From Auxenochlorella pyrenoidosa (taxonomy: Eukaryota > Chlorophyta > Trebouxiophyceae > Chlorellales > Chlorellaceae): DNA of 28,152 nucleotides. A program made the position numbers and the translations under genes. The DNA is taken from positions 352,894 through 381,045 of the forward strand of contig KQ482003.1 of the NCBI GenBank assembly GCA_001430745.1, in the 5' to 3' direction. The notes under the pieces are model-generated. The model did no database searches. It was not told the DNA's origin and saw only the letters and a list, made by a program, of their open reading frames with translations. Shown one piece after another: positions 11,301-20,372 of this stretch (positions are counted from its first letter, which is position 1; each line of letters starts with the position of its first letter).

Positions 11301-14300
11301 CAGCAGGGACGCGCATGTGGAGGAGGAGGAAGAGGCAGAGGGGGAGCAGGTGGGTGGCATGCAGGGCTGCAGAGCATGTGGTTGCCCAGAGCAGCTTCAG
11401 GATGCGGTGGGCAACGAGCTGGCAGCTAGCATTTGCAAGCAGTGGCGTCACATCAAGGGGCATGAATCCCTTGAAAGACACATCTGCACATACCCCATCC
11501 TGCCTGATCTTCAGGCAGCTGCTCAGCTGGAGGCGGAGGAGGAGCTGCCGGCTTTCGAGGTGAGCCGGCCTGCCCAACGTGACTGCCTGCCTGCCTGCTG
11601 CAAGTGCAGCCTCCATGATGCCTGCGCACCCGAGGCCTGCTCATTGTTGGCAGTTGGTGCAGGCAAGGCAGCCGTTCCTTCCCTGCCCTGCATCTACAGC
11701 TGACTTGACACGTGCTACTCTATCTCTCCAAGGTCGCGCAACGGCCATTCTCCCAGATGCAGGGTGTGGAGGAGCCGTACGGCGGGGTGCGGGTGGGGGA
11801 GTCGCCGCTGCTGCGCCAGGAGAGTGCCCCTGCAGGGGAGGCGGCAGAAGGGTTGTATGGCTCCCAGGAGGATGCAGATGATGAGCTTGAGGAGGAGGAG
11901 GACGAAGGGGAGGAGGAGGAGGAGGAGGAGGACGGAGGGGGAGGAGGACGAGGGCAGCTTGGAGGAGCCGCTCCCAGGTAGGCTTTTGACAGGCTAAGAA
12001 GCGTGCAGCTCGCTGGCAGCCATGGCCTTGCTTGCTGTGGAATACTGGCTAATTGTGCACTGGAAGGACGGATTCTTTTGCTGCCGCTGACTGATCACTG
12101 CTGCCCTCGGGATGCTTGCCCAGCCAGCCTGGCAATAACCCAGGTCGGCTCAGCTGCACGACCACAGCAAGTGTCAGCACGGTGTGCCTGCGAGTGCCCA
12201 CAACCCCTCCCAGCCTCCCTCATCAGTTCACCCTGGCCCCTCCCTGCCTCCCATCCCCACCCCACCCCCCTCCCCCCAGGCGGGTACCGCTCCGAGGGCA
12301 CGCGCCGCCCGTCTGGCTGGACCCACTTCCGCGCTGCCGAGGCCGAGGTGCCAGACATGCTGGTGGCGGAGGACGAGTGAGGGTTGGGGGCTGCCCAGAG
12401 CACAGAGAGCTGGGCTGAGAACTCACACCCAGCCCCTTGCCCGCTGGCATGGTGTGGGCGGCTTGCGTTGCGCAAACCCCCTGGGCATGCCCCCACTTGG
12501 CGTCTGGAGCTTGCCCCCCCTTTGAGGTGACGCCAAGCTGCCTGCCTTCCCTGCGCCTTCCTGTGCAGGCTGGCTGGCATCACCAAGCACTTCAAGTTCA
12601 CAGCTGTCAAGGAGCAGGCTGCTGCAGGTGCTGCTGACGGCTCTGCTGGCAGGCGCTCCAAGGCTGAGCTGAAGGCCGCTGCAGCTGCGGGCGGCACCGT
12701 GCGTGAGTCTGCTCTCTGCTGCTGCTTGGCACGCCAGTTGGCAGCAGGGAACCCTGGCGCCCAGTTTTGGGTGTTCATCGCAGCCGGGGTGTTGTGTACT
12801 AGACAACTGTCGCGCGGCTGGCTATGCTCACGGGCAGGGGCGTCGCTGTCGCAAGGCAGCAACCTTGGACCAGCCATCCCAGCATCTTCCCTGTCCCCTG
12901 CTCCGATTAGCCCCTCTCTACTGCCCCGCCTCTCCCTGCCTGATTTAGGTCCTGCCCCCGGCCTGCTGGGCCTGTCTGGAGCCAAGGTGCGCCTCACCAC
13001 CACCCTGAGCCAGGACAGGCTGGCAGCCCCTGCGGGGGCTGTCCCAGAAGGGCGAGGCACCACTGCCAAGGCCAATGGCGGCAAGGGCAAGCAGCCGGCT
13101 GGGGCAGGAGCAGGCGGCGGCAGCAGTGCCGCCAAGGCGGGCGGCGGCATCAAGCGGTCGGCCGAGGCGCTGGGCCAGCTGTCTGCCGGCAAGCAGAAGC
13201 GGCAGCGCGGGGCCAAAGGCGATGCCGCGGCAGCTGCTGCTGTTGGCAACAGCAAGCTGACTGCCGGGCGGCCAGCCCGCAAGGCCCCAAGCGCCACTGC
13301 AGCGGCAGCAGCAGCCTCTGAGCCAGAGGCTAGCCAGCCGCTGAGCATTCATGGCCTGCTGCAGTCAGTGCAGCGTCGTCGCGCCACAGGCACGCCACAC
13401 GAGAGGTGGGCGAGGGCAGGAGGCTGGGTGGGGCAGGGGAATCCAGGCAGTCCGCATGCACCATGCCACTGGGGTTGGGAATATTTGGAACCTTGTGAGC
13501 AGCCTGTGAGCTGGTGCATTCTATTCATAATCCATCCTTTGTATACAGAGCAGTCACTGCCGCAGCCCTGCCCTGATGCCCGCCTCCATTGGGGCAGCCC
13601 TCCCACCTCCTGCCCCAACGCCCACATGCACCCTGCATGCGCCGCCGCCCTTCCCCCCCCCCCCCGCAGCGACAGCGAGGAGGAGGACACCGACCTGGCG
13701 GCGGTGCAGTCCTTCCTGGTGGACATGGTGCGCAAGAAGAAGGCGCAGACGCAGAAGAAGCAGGTGGGAGGGGGGCGGGCCGGGGCGACGCCAGGCAGGC
13801 TGGGTGCTTGCGGGGTCGAGGATGCCTGGGCCCTGAGCGGCGGACGATTAGCTCACTGGCAGTGCGCACGCTGGCTTAGCTCCCCTCTGCCCAGTGTTCC
13901 TCTGCCCTGCATACCCCCCCCCCCCCCCCCCCCACGGTGGAGCTGGTGGAGGGCCTGCAGAGGGAGGCGGGCGAGGCGCTGCGGGCCCAGGAGAAGGAGC
14001 TGGCGGCGGCGCAGCAGAAGCTGGCCGCCCAGGTCAACTCGAAGTTTGCGCAGCTGGAGAAGCAGCTGGATGGCAAGGTGGGCTTCCTGCTGGCCAGCAG
14101 TAGGCCGGCTGCTACACGTACGTCACCTTGAATCCTCTTCCATCCGTCGCATGCAACCCCACAGCCCTGGCCCTCTGCCGTCCCTGCCTATCCAGCCCTC
14201 CACAACCCAGCCTGCCTGCCCCTGCTCCCGCCCCAGATGCGGGAGATAGACTCGGCCGCCCTGGCCTTCCAGCAGCAGCTCAACACGCTGTGGGAGGAGT

Positions 14301-14741
14301 ACCGCCTGCTGTACAACCGCGTGGCGGCGGCCACTGCGGTGCGGGGCAGGGGGGGGGGGGGCTGCAGCGCATTGGCTGGCCTGGGCTGGCAGGCTCGCGT
14401 GTGTTGCAGCGCAGGCTGCTGCAGTCTTAGCGCTGCTGGAGGACCGCTGCTGTTGGCCAGCTGCAGCAGGGCAGTGCTGCGTGCAGCTCGGACCAGAGGC
14501 TCCCAGGGCAAGACACTCTCATGCGCCCCCGCCGCCGTCTCTGCCCGCCCAACCCCCCCCTGCGCAGGAGGCGGAGGAGCAGGCGGGCAAGCAGCGCGCA
14601 GCGCACGCGCGCGCGCTCGAGGGCCTGCGCGAGGGGCTGGCGCGGCGCGCCGCCGAGGTGGCGGCCCGCATCGAGCGCAGCTCGCGCAAGGCGGGCAAGA
14701 TGCCGGAGCTGGCGCAGGTGCTGCTGCCCTTCCTGGACTGA
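5339..14741 (+). CDS. SYCP2: SYCP2/Red1-type meiotic chromosome-axis core protein: armadillo-like domain, Spt16M-like domain, disordered linker, C-terminal coiled coil
   Basis: Predicted axis core protein of about 1600 residues, close in length to vertebrate SYCP2. Family members organise meiotic chromatin loops, recruit HORMA-domain proteins and form coiled-coil filaments. Exons: 5339-5350, 5438-5569, 5696-5790, 5949-6130, 6255-6403, 6574-6647, 6833-6887, 7113-7309, 7509-7666, 7941-8055, 8290-8460, 8625-8710, 8956-9914, 10077-10211, 10411-11055, 11191-11349, 11515-11559, 11733-11977, 12280-12376, 12569-12702, 12949-13405, 13670-13763, 13943-14077, 14237-14338, 14568-14741. The start is the first ATG in frame. 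Residues 1-295 are helical and armadillo-like (MMGDLVEW, QIDLLEALYRC). About 290-400 match the SYCP2 Spt16M-like domain: a GLGTDASVFS motif, KWVDFGLAAFGLSV (SYCP2 has FWIDFNLGSQ), a T-V-S beta strand, then GTVIMQFSAGEL. About 475-1430 are Ala/Gln, Lys and Glu-rich and look disordered. From about 1434 to the end lies a coiled coil. Exons sum to 3n+1 because of a shift at 11937-11941. Confidence 0.78.
8907..8940 (+). repeat. Two direct copies of a 16-bp pyrimidine-rich unit before an acceptor site
   Basis: TGCCCACTGCTGCCCT occurs at 8907-8922 and 8925-8940 (period 18), directly upstream of the acceptor at 8954-8955 that opens the largest exon of the SYCP2-like gene. It forms the pyrimidine tract of that intron and probably arose by slippage. 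Confidence 0.7.
11937..11941 (+). other. Probable single-base frameshift in a G5 run of the SYCP2-like gene
   Basis: Upstream in this exon, frame 3 (codons at multiples of 3) reads a sensible acidic stretch after VAQRPFSQMQGVEEPYGG. Downstream of the G run, frame 1 reads EEDEGSLEEPLP, and only that frame joins in phase to the next exon (GYRSEGTRRPSGW). The full exon sum is 4807 bases, one more than a multiple of three. One surplus G in the run, real or from assembly, would account for both facts. Alternatives are a missed micro-intron or a rare splice site. Confidence 0.6.
13914..13933. repeat. C20 homopolymer at the 3' end of an intron
   Basis: Twenty consecutive Cs form the pyrimidine tract of the intron that starts at 13764. 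The next bases are ACGG, not an AG acceptor, and the first AG is at 13941-13942 within GGTGGAG. Runs this long are prone to slippage and to sequencing errors. Shorter runs in the same gene are C13 near 13653-13665 and G13 near 14349-14361. Confidence 0.8.
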
Positions 14742-15193
14742 GCTGGCGAGAGGGGCGGGGCCGGGCCAGGAGGACGGCCTCCCTCCTGCTCTGCCCCTGC
14801 CAGCCGCAGGCGTGGGGGCCCCTCGGCGCAGCGGCCAGCTAGCAAGCACGCCCACCGGCTCACTTAGCATTCCACTTGCATGCAGCGGCCTGCCCGACTC
14901 AAGTCGGCAGCCCATCGATTACTAATGTGCATGTTGGGGTTTCCGCGGGTTGTGTAAAGCGCATGTGCTGCATCGTGCCGCCATGGCTGGTGAGGCTGCA
15001 CAGACTGCCTGCTGTCGCTTGCCCACGAGTGTCACATGTGGGCCGAGCACAGTTGGCAAGAATTCGTAGCGGGCTCGCCGCAGATCAAAGAATGGAGTCA
15101 GTGAATGCAAAACCAGACAGGAGCAGGCAGAGGGAGCGGGCACAGGGGAAGGGAGTGTCACTGCAGGTGGATGTGCTGTGCCGCCAGCCGCGG
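14742..15193. other. Convergent intergenic region between the SYCP2-like gene (+) and mS37 (-)
   Basis: No coding exon with good splice sites was found. The region should hold the two facing 3' UTRs. A TGTAA serves the plus gene; no TTACA (TGTAA on the minus strand) was seen for mS37, so its cleavage signal may be a variant. Confidence 0.5.
14953..14957 (+). terminator. Candidate poly(A) signal TGTAA of the SYCP2-like gene
   Basis: TGTAA lies 212 bases after the stop codon at 14741, in the gap facing the convergent mS37 gene. It matches the chlorophyte signal and is the first such motif after the stop that I found. Confidence 0.5.
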
Positions 15194-15827
15194 TCACCGC
15201 CGGATCATGCGGCTGATGCGCTGCAGGTGGTAGTTGATAGTGTTCACTTTCTTGCCCCGCCGTGCCTGCACACGAGGTGAAGGGGGCATGGACGGTGGTC
15301 ACAAGGACACCCAAAGCAAAACTGGTCGCGCGTGCAGCAGGAGAGCAAGACGCACGCATCGAGGATGTCGGGGCCAACCTCGTGCCTCAGCCCTTGCCCA
15401 TGTGCAGACCGTCTCACCGCTGCAGTGGCGCAGTTTGTCAAGGCCCGACGCTCTGCCGCACACTTGTCCTCCACCTCGGTGAACTTGGCCATGCAGTTGA
15501 AGAAGGCGTTCATCTGCCAGGGTGGGCATAATCGGACAGACGGGCGGCATGTCAGCTGCAGCTACTAAGCACCCCTGGGGAGAGCGTGAGCAAGCCCTTA
15601 ATAACGCACTTTGTTGCCTAAAGAATCCTGGGCTTGCAACCAGATGCGACCACTGAAGCAAAAGCCCACACTCACGCAGCGGCGCCCGGGCCCAGCCCGC
15701 AGGCGGCGGCAGCAGCGGCAGAGGCGGTGGCGGACCCTCCTTGCGCCCATCGCACCTCTTCAAAGCACTGGCCCTCATTGCGGTCCCGCTTGGTGTTCAC
15801 TCTGAACGGCGCAGCCCCCTTCCCCAT
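15194..15827 (-). CDS. mS37: Mitochondrial small-subunit ribosomal protein mS37 (CHCHD1/Mrp10 family, twin CX9C)
   Basis: A 79-residue protein in three exons, 15827-15756, 15513-15418 and 15265-15194, all phase 0. It opens MGKGAAPFRVNTKRDRNEGQ. Four cysteines follow in two perfect CX9C pairs (C-FEEMNAFFN-C and C-AAERRALTN-C); the first pair is split by intron 1. It ends KKVNTINYHLQRISRMIRR, like the INYHLQRLSR tail of land-plant mS37. Twin CX9C proteins fold as a disulphide-locked helical hairpin and are usually trapped in the intermembrane space by Mia40; mS37 then joins the mitoribosomal small subunit in the matrix. There is no cleavable presequence, as expected. The gene is too broken up to be seen as one ORF. 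The coiled-coil gene lies upstream in tandem on the same strand. Confidence is high. Confidence 0.88.
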
Positions 15828-16082
15828 GGCCGCCGCGTGTCTGCTGCTGTCTCTGGCCCTGACCCAAAGCCGTAGCTACTAAAGCGCACGGATCCTAGCT
15901 TCTGCTTGCCTCCGATGGAGACCAAAGCCTTGTGTGGTGTGAGCGATGTCAAGAGTGCAGCCAGCGAACGAGCGGCGCAGGATTAAGGAGGCTGAGTTGA
16001 AAAGAACAATTCACAGTGATTCAGTGCCAACATAAGCATAGCTATCGCTTGAAGAAGCGGCTGCCTCCATGCCGCGCCACCC

Positions 16083-17399
16083 TCAGCAGGCCGCTACAGC
16101 ACCCGTCTTCAGCGCCCTCAGGGCTGCATCAATGCTGCGCAGCTGCTGCGCTGCTGCACGCGCTTCATGCTGCGCCCTGCGAGGAGAGCAAGCTGTCGTT
16201 CAGGTTGAATCATCTTCAAACAGGCAATCAGCAGAGGGCATGCCCGCTCCTGTCCACAACTCAAGTCGCCATAACTCGAGTCTCCACACCTTCTCTTGCC
16301 TGAGGTACCCTTCTCTGATCGCTTCCAAATCGGGAACGGCAGCATCTTCCTGCTCCAACCCCTGCGGCGCATCACCCACAGCTTCCGCTGCCACGGTGCT
16401 GGCGCTGCCCCCAGCCCCGCTGGCGAACCTCAGAGCACCCAGCTGCGCATCAACTGCCCCCAGCTCGGCAAGCCCAGCTGCGTATGGGTTCACTGCCGCT
16501 GCTGCTGGCTCCTCTGGCTCGGTCAGCAGCGCCTGCAGCAATGTGTTCTGCTCTGTGGTTAGGCCAGCCGGGCAGCCGCCACCTACAGGGGCTTCTGCTG
16601 ACGCTGTCGGCGAGGCGGCATCGCGGTGCAGAGCGCGCCGCAGCTGCTCGGCAGCTTGCAGCCGGCGCCGCTCATGAGCCATGGCAATCGTGAGCCCACC
16701 ACCGTCATGAGCCGTATCCCCCTCCCTGACAGCACCGCTGCCTGGGATGGGTGCTTCAATGTTGTCTCCTGCCACCTGGCACTGCTCCTCCAGCTCACGG
16801 GCCGCAGCTGCTGCAGCCGCAGCACGCTGGTCTGCTGCCGCAAGCGCGCTGTCCAGCTGCTGCACCTTGAGCAGCGCGGCGCTCAGCCTGGGCTCCCGGG
16901 CGGCTGCTGCAGCGGCAAGCTCGCACGCCTCGGCATGCAAGGGAGCGGCCGACAGCGTGGCTCCAGCTGGGCCGCTGCTTGTGCTGCCAGCCATGCCCAA
17001 CCAGCCTGCAGGATGACAAGCAAAGAGATGCACTCTGCACTCCAGAGCTTGCGAGCTGTAGCGAGCGGCCGAGCCCAGGTAGCATCTCTTTCGCAGGTGC
17101 CAGCGGCGGCGGCAGGGCGCACCTCGCCCTGTCACAGAGGTCCCTCGCTGCTTCTCCAGCGCGCGCTGCACCAGGATGGGAAATGCCTCTGGCAGCTCCC
17201 TGCAGCCTCTCATGTCGGCCAGGTATGCATGAAGCTGAGCCACCTCCTCTTCACGGCCTGGCGCAGTCTCGGGCAGCGGGGGCAGAGGCGCTGCCGCAAG
17301 TGGGCAGGTTGGGGGGCTGTCGGCACTCCCTTCCTGGTGGCCCAAGTGCAGCCCCGGCTCCTGATCCCAGCTCAGGCAGCGACTCCTTCCGACCAGCAT
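16083..17399 (-). CDS. Unrecognised Ala-rich coiled-coil protein
   Basis: Proposed exons are 17399-17123, 17005-16290 and 16169-16083, giving about 359 residues with matching phases. 17399 is the first ATG in this frame; the longer open stretch up to 17627 begins with GTG. An exon further upstream cannot be excluded, since frames near 17400-17846 remain open. Visible parts are a Pro/Ala-rich start, a helical segment REEEVAQLHAYLADMRG followed by FPILVQRALEKQ, a long Ala/Glu/Leu/Gln heptad-like stretch (PRLSAALLKVQQLDSALAAA, then ARELEEQCQ), a variable linker, DLEAIREGYLRQEK, and a final helix HEARAAAQQLRSIDAALRAL. No catalytic motif or membrane segment was seen. A structural or adaptor role is inference; I could not match it to a known augmin, kinetochore or tethering subunit. 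Intron 17006-17122 is 117 bases and stop-free. Confidence 0.55.
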
Positions 17400-17859
17400 G
17401 GTTTGACCGCTGTCTGCTGTAGGCAGAAGGCTGGTTTCAGGGGTGTAAAGACCTTGTGAAGCCTGCCGATCTGGGAATCGCGCGCACAGGAACGGAATAG
17501 CGGAGCGGTTTGGACCAGATGAGCCACAACCTGCCCATCTCGCTTGAACAGCGTGGATCTCCGCTTTTCGCGCAATTTGATTTTGCGATCGCAGTACAGC
17601 CCATCCACACACGCGCCATCGCTGCACACGGGCAGGGCTTCATGAGCGCCAGAGCGGTCGACGAAGAGCGGCCAGAGGCAGCCCGCCGGTCTGGGGGTGG
17701 CGGGCCTTGTCCTGGCGACGGGCAGCGGGAACAGTGTCCAGGTGCAGCCTGTGCAGCAAGGCCCCAAAGCCATGCTGGCACCACCACTGGCGGCGGCAGC
17801 AACGGCGGCGGCGACGGCGGCGCTTTTTCAACGTCGCGCCTGCCATGGCCGCAGCGTAG

Positions 17860-17878
17860 CACCTGTGCCTACCAGGTG
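17860..17878. promoter_or_regulatory. Palindrome copy 1: CACCTG-N7-CAGGTG
   Basis: A perfect inverted repeat of six-base arms around the spacer TGCCTAC, 87 bases upstream of the proposed NTAQ1 start. A second copy with identical arms begins 78 bases further on. CACCTG/CAGGTG are E-box type hexamers. The two-copy layout suggests a dimer binding site; the factor is unknown. Confidence 0.55.
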
Positions 17879-17937
17879 ATCATGGCCAACACAGCACCGA
17901 AATTGATGCGCCAGCGGCGACCTGGGCTGCAGTGCAG

Positions 17938-17956
17938 CACCTGTGCCTGTCAGGTG
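17938..17956. promoter_or_regulatory. Palindrome copy 2: CACCTG-N7-CAGGTG
   Basis: Same arms as the copy at 17860-17878, with spacer TGCCTGT. Similarity extends slightly outside the palindrome (AGCACCTG upstream, ATGGC downstream), so the pair may descend from a local duplication. It ends 8 bases before the NTAQ1 start at 17965, so it lies in the 5' UTR or at the transcription start. Confidence 0.55.
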
Positions 17957-17964
17957 GTCGATGC

Positions 17965-19092
17965 ATGGCTGCTCCAGGTCGTGCCAACGCAGCACGCGAT
18001 TCTGCTTCTCTCCTGGTACAGGCGTGCTACTGCGAGGAGAACGTTTGGCTGCTGACACGCAGCCTGCAGGGCAGCCATGGGAGCAGCATGCAACTGTTCG
18101 CAGTGTTCGTTTCCAACCACTCCAAGACGGTGCAGAGGCCTGGGTGCTGCTTTTTGGCATGAGCTTGTAGGTGAAGGCGTAGACAGACAAGAAGCTGTAT
18201 TGCTGAACAGCAGCAGCAGATGCGCTCTCTGTGCTGCCCGCTGCAGGTGCCGCTGTGGCGGCAGCGAGCTGCTGCGCACCCAGACGCGCCGGTGGTGTGG
18301 GTGAGCCCTTGCCCGCTGGGCGCCAAAGCAGAGTAGCATGCCCATCCTTAGCCTGCATGGCAAGCCTTGATCACGCTCCTGCTTTGCATTGACTGTGCGC
18401 ATGTCGACAGGATGCCGGAGGCCCTCCCCCCCGGTCCCGCCCCCCAGGACTACCACGTGCTCGTGCTGGCCCGGCCCACCGAGGGCCCCTCCTGGGTGCT
18501 CGACCTGGACTGCACGCTGGAGCCCTTCCCCTGCACACTGCAGCAGTACCGACAGCAGGCGCTGCTTGGCGCGGGAGGCGGGCTGCCAGTGCAGTACCGC
18601 AGGTGTGCGACGTGGGGCACCCCTCGGGGCCTGGCTGCTTTTGGAACATGCTTTGGTTGGCAGAGCCGCAGGGCGTCCAGCTTGCTGCCCACTAGGCATG
18701 TCTGACTGGCGCCTGCCTTCACTGGCCCTCACCTCCCTCCTTCTGTCTGCCCACAATACTGCAGGTGCTACCGCGTGGTGCCTGCGCTGCTGTTCCTGGC
18801 GCACTTTGCGTCTGACCGCTCGCACATGCGTGACGCTCGTGGCGGCTGGCTTCAGCCGCCCCCACCCTGGCCATGCATCGTGGGTGATCGGGCAGCAGTA
18901 GCGCGTGCACCAGTGGGCGTTGAAGACGAGGACAGCAGCAGTGCCTGCGGCAGTGCAGGCAACACGCTGCCGGCCTTCCTGGCCTTCCCGCCGCCTGGGC
19001 AGCTGGGGGGGGAGTGGCAACAGGCAGCGGCGCCTTGGCTGGGATCTGTAATGAGTGAGGAGGCCTTTTTGGAGGCCTTTGGTGCGGCCTGA
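17965..19092 (+). CDS. NTAQ1: Protein N-terminal glutamine amidohydrolase (NTAQ1/WDYHV1)
   Basis: This enzyme deamidates an N-terminal Gln to Glu, the first step that commits such proteins to the arginylation branch of the N-degron pathway. The protein has 233 residues in exons 17965-18129, 18247-18300, 18448-18602 and 18765-19092, with all phases matching. The catalytic Cys is C23 in [11 protein letters not shown]. The signature WDYHV is split by intron 2 (PVVW at the end of exon 2, [10 protein letters not shown] opening exon 3), giving H76. The third catalytic residue is D92 in [24 protein letters not shown] and PPPPWPCI are also family hallmarks. A low-complexity insert (about residues 165-190, [10 protein letters not shown]) lies before the conserved C-terminal helix [11 protein letters not shown]. 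The start at 17965 gives a family-typical N-terminus; an in-frame ATG at 17932 is possible. Cytosolic or nuclear. Confidence is high. Confidence 0.93.
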
Positions 19093-20372
19093 CACACCCG
19101 TGTTTGCGCCTTTGTGAACCACAGAGCACAGTTGAATCGCGGCGCAATCGTCATGCCCATGCACAAGCCCACTCATCGCAGCGCGGGAGCCGCAGTGCAT
19201 GCCTGACATTCTCGTGCCGAGTGCAGGCGTTTGATGCATGTGGCAGGTGCCTCCACGTATTGGGGGCCCAATGTGCATGCCTGCATGCTTGAGGGCAGCA
19301 CGCGCTGTCCCGCTGATCTCATCTGTACCGAGCCAGGGCCGGCCGTTGTTGACACGACAACATGCAGCCACCAGCTCGGTTGCCGGAATCGTCCGCTCCT
19401 GACCTCGTGCCAGTAGGTGCCCTGATGCGTGCATGCTCAAGGCCATATGGGGCCTGAAATGTTTATTGTGTGGTTCTGATGGGCCCGGCATGCGGCGCCG
19501 CCGCGTCGAGCAGGTGCGGGGGGTTGAGGAAGTGATGGCCCGCTGTCCAGGCCGGCGTTTCGGGTTCCATCGAATTTTCCTCCTCGTGAAGTGTTGAAGA
19601 ACCCAGGCCGAGACAGTTTATCACAGAGCTGCGTGCCCGGCTGCACGAAGTGGAACGTTCCCCATTCGTGCTGGCTGCAGGCTGCTCCAGGCATGTGCAA
19701 CTTGATATAGTTCACTTGTGCGCACATAAATGCAAGCAGCTCCAATGCACAAGCTGCACTGCTTCACTGCGCTGGCCGGTCGTGGCGGGCGGCAGGCGTC
19801 CCGCACTTTCCCCTGCTTGCCACTTGCTTGTCAGTGCTACCTGCACTCATTCATGCACACCGGCACTGTTGGGAATTTTGATGCAAGGGCAGAGGGACAG
19901 GGCAGTTGCGCAGCAAGCTGTCCGGCGAGAGCGCGGCGCGAAGCGCCCCTTCGCTGCTCCACGCCGACGCGCCGCACCTTGGCAGCTCTGGTCAGGGAGC
20001 ACACCGAGGCCAGCCAAGCCGTGTTGTACGGCAGATTGAAAGCTTAAAACAAAGAGGAGAGGGCTGAGAAAGAGCTGGACAGGTGGTTGCTGTGTGAGAG
20101 GTGGTTGCGCCAGCATGATTGATCGGGCGGTGCCGCCGCGGCAGGCAGCTGCCTTGTGCGCGGGAAGCGATGCCCGCCGGCAGCGAACACGTCCGTCTTG
20201 GCTCTCGTTTCACGACTTCAGGAGCCTTGAAACCCAAGTCGCATTATACGTAAGCATGCGCCCCGCTTTCATCAGATCTTCCAGCTAGATGGGCAGACGG
20301 ACCTGGCGTGTGCATCAAGCCCATCGCTCGGTTTGTGTGGGGCTGTGCACCCTCTTCTGCACACGGATCGCC
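19093..20372. other. Long intergenic region between NTAQ1 and the GATA factor
   Basis: About 1.3 kb with no gene that I can support: open frames on both strands lack family motifs, sensible composition and paired splice sites. It should hold the NTAQ1 3' UTR and the GATA promoter and 5' UTR. No TGTAA was seen soon after the NTAQ1 stop. One small inverted repeat, ATTGGGGGCCCAAT at 19259-19272, contains facing CCAAT boxes. Confidence 0.5.

Larger units (their letters stand above)
17400..17964. promoter_or_regulatory. Divergent intergenic region between the coiled-coil gene (-) and NTAQ1 (+)
   Basis: No confirmed coding exon. An ATG at 17846 on the minus strand opens 68 codons (Arg-rich start), and one at 17773 opens 134 codons; either could be an upstream exon of the coiled-coil gene, but no convincing splice joins them. 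The NTAQ1-proximal end holds two copies of a 19-bp palindrome. Confidence 0.45.

Noticed and set aside
12095..13348. 417-codon minus-strand open frame
   Set aside because: It covers plus-strand exons and their introns alike, has no recognisable domain, and reads as the complement of a GC-rich coding region.
16200..17627. 475-codon minus-strand frame as a single-exon gene beginning at 17627
   Set aside because: 17627 is a GTG, the first ATG is 17399, and the frame runs through a likely intron (17006-17122) and past a donor at 16289 into a stop.
19259..19272. Facing CCAAT boxes, ATTGGGGGCCCAAT, as a GATA-gene promoter element
   Set aside because: Short, single, and about 1.1 kb from the start codon; chance is a sufficient explanation.
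17950..19491. 513-codon open frame on the minus strand across NTAQ1
   Set aside because: It is antisense to a confidently identified enzyme with conserved catalytic residues; its product has shadow-like composition and no motif.
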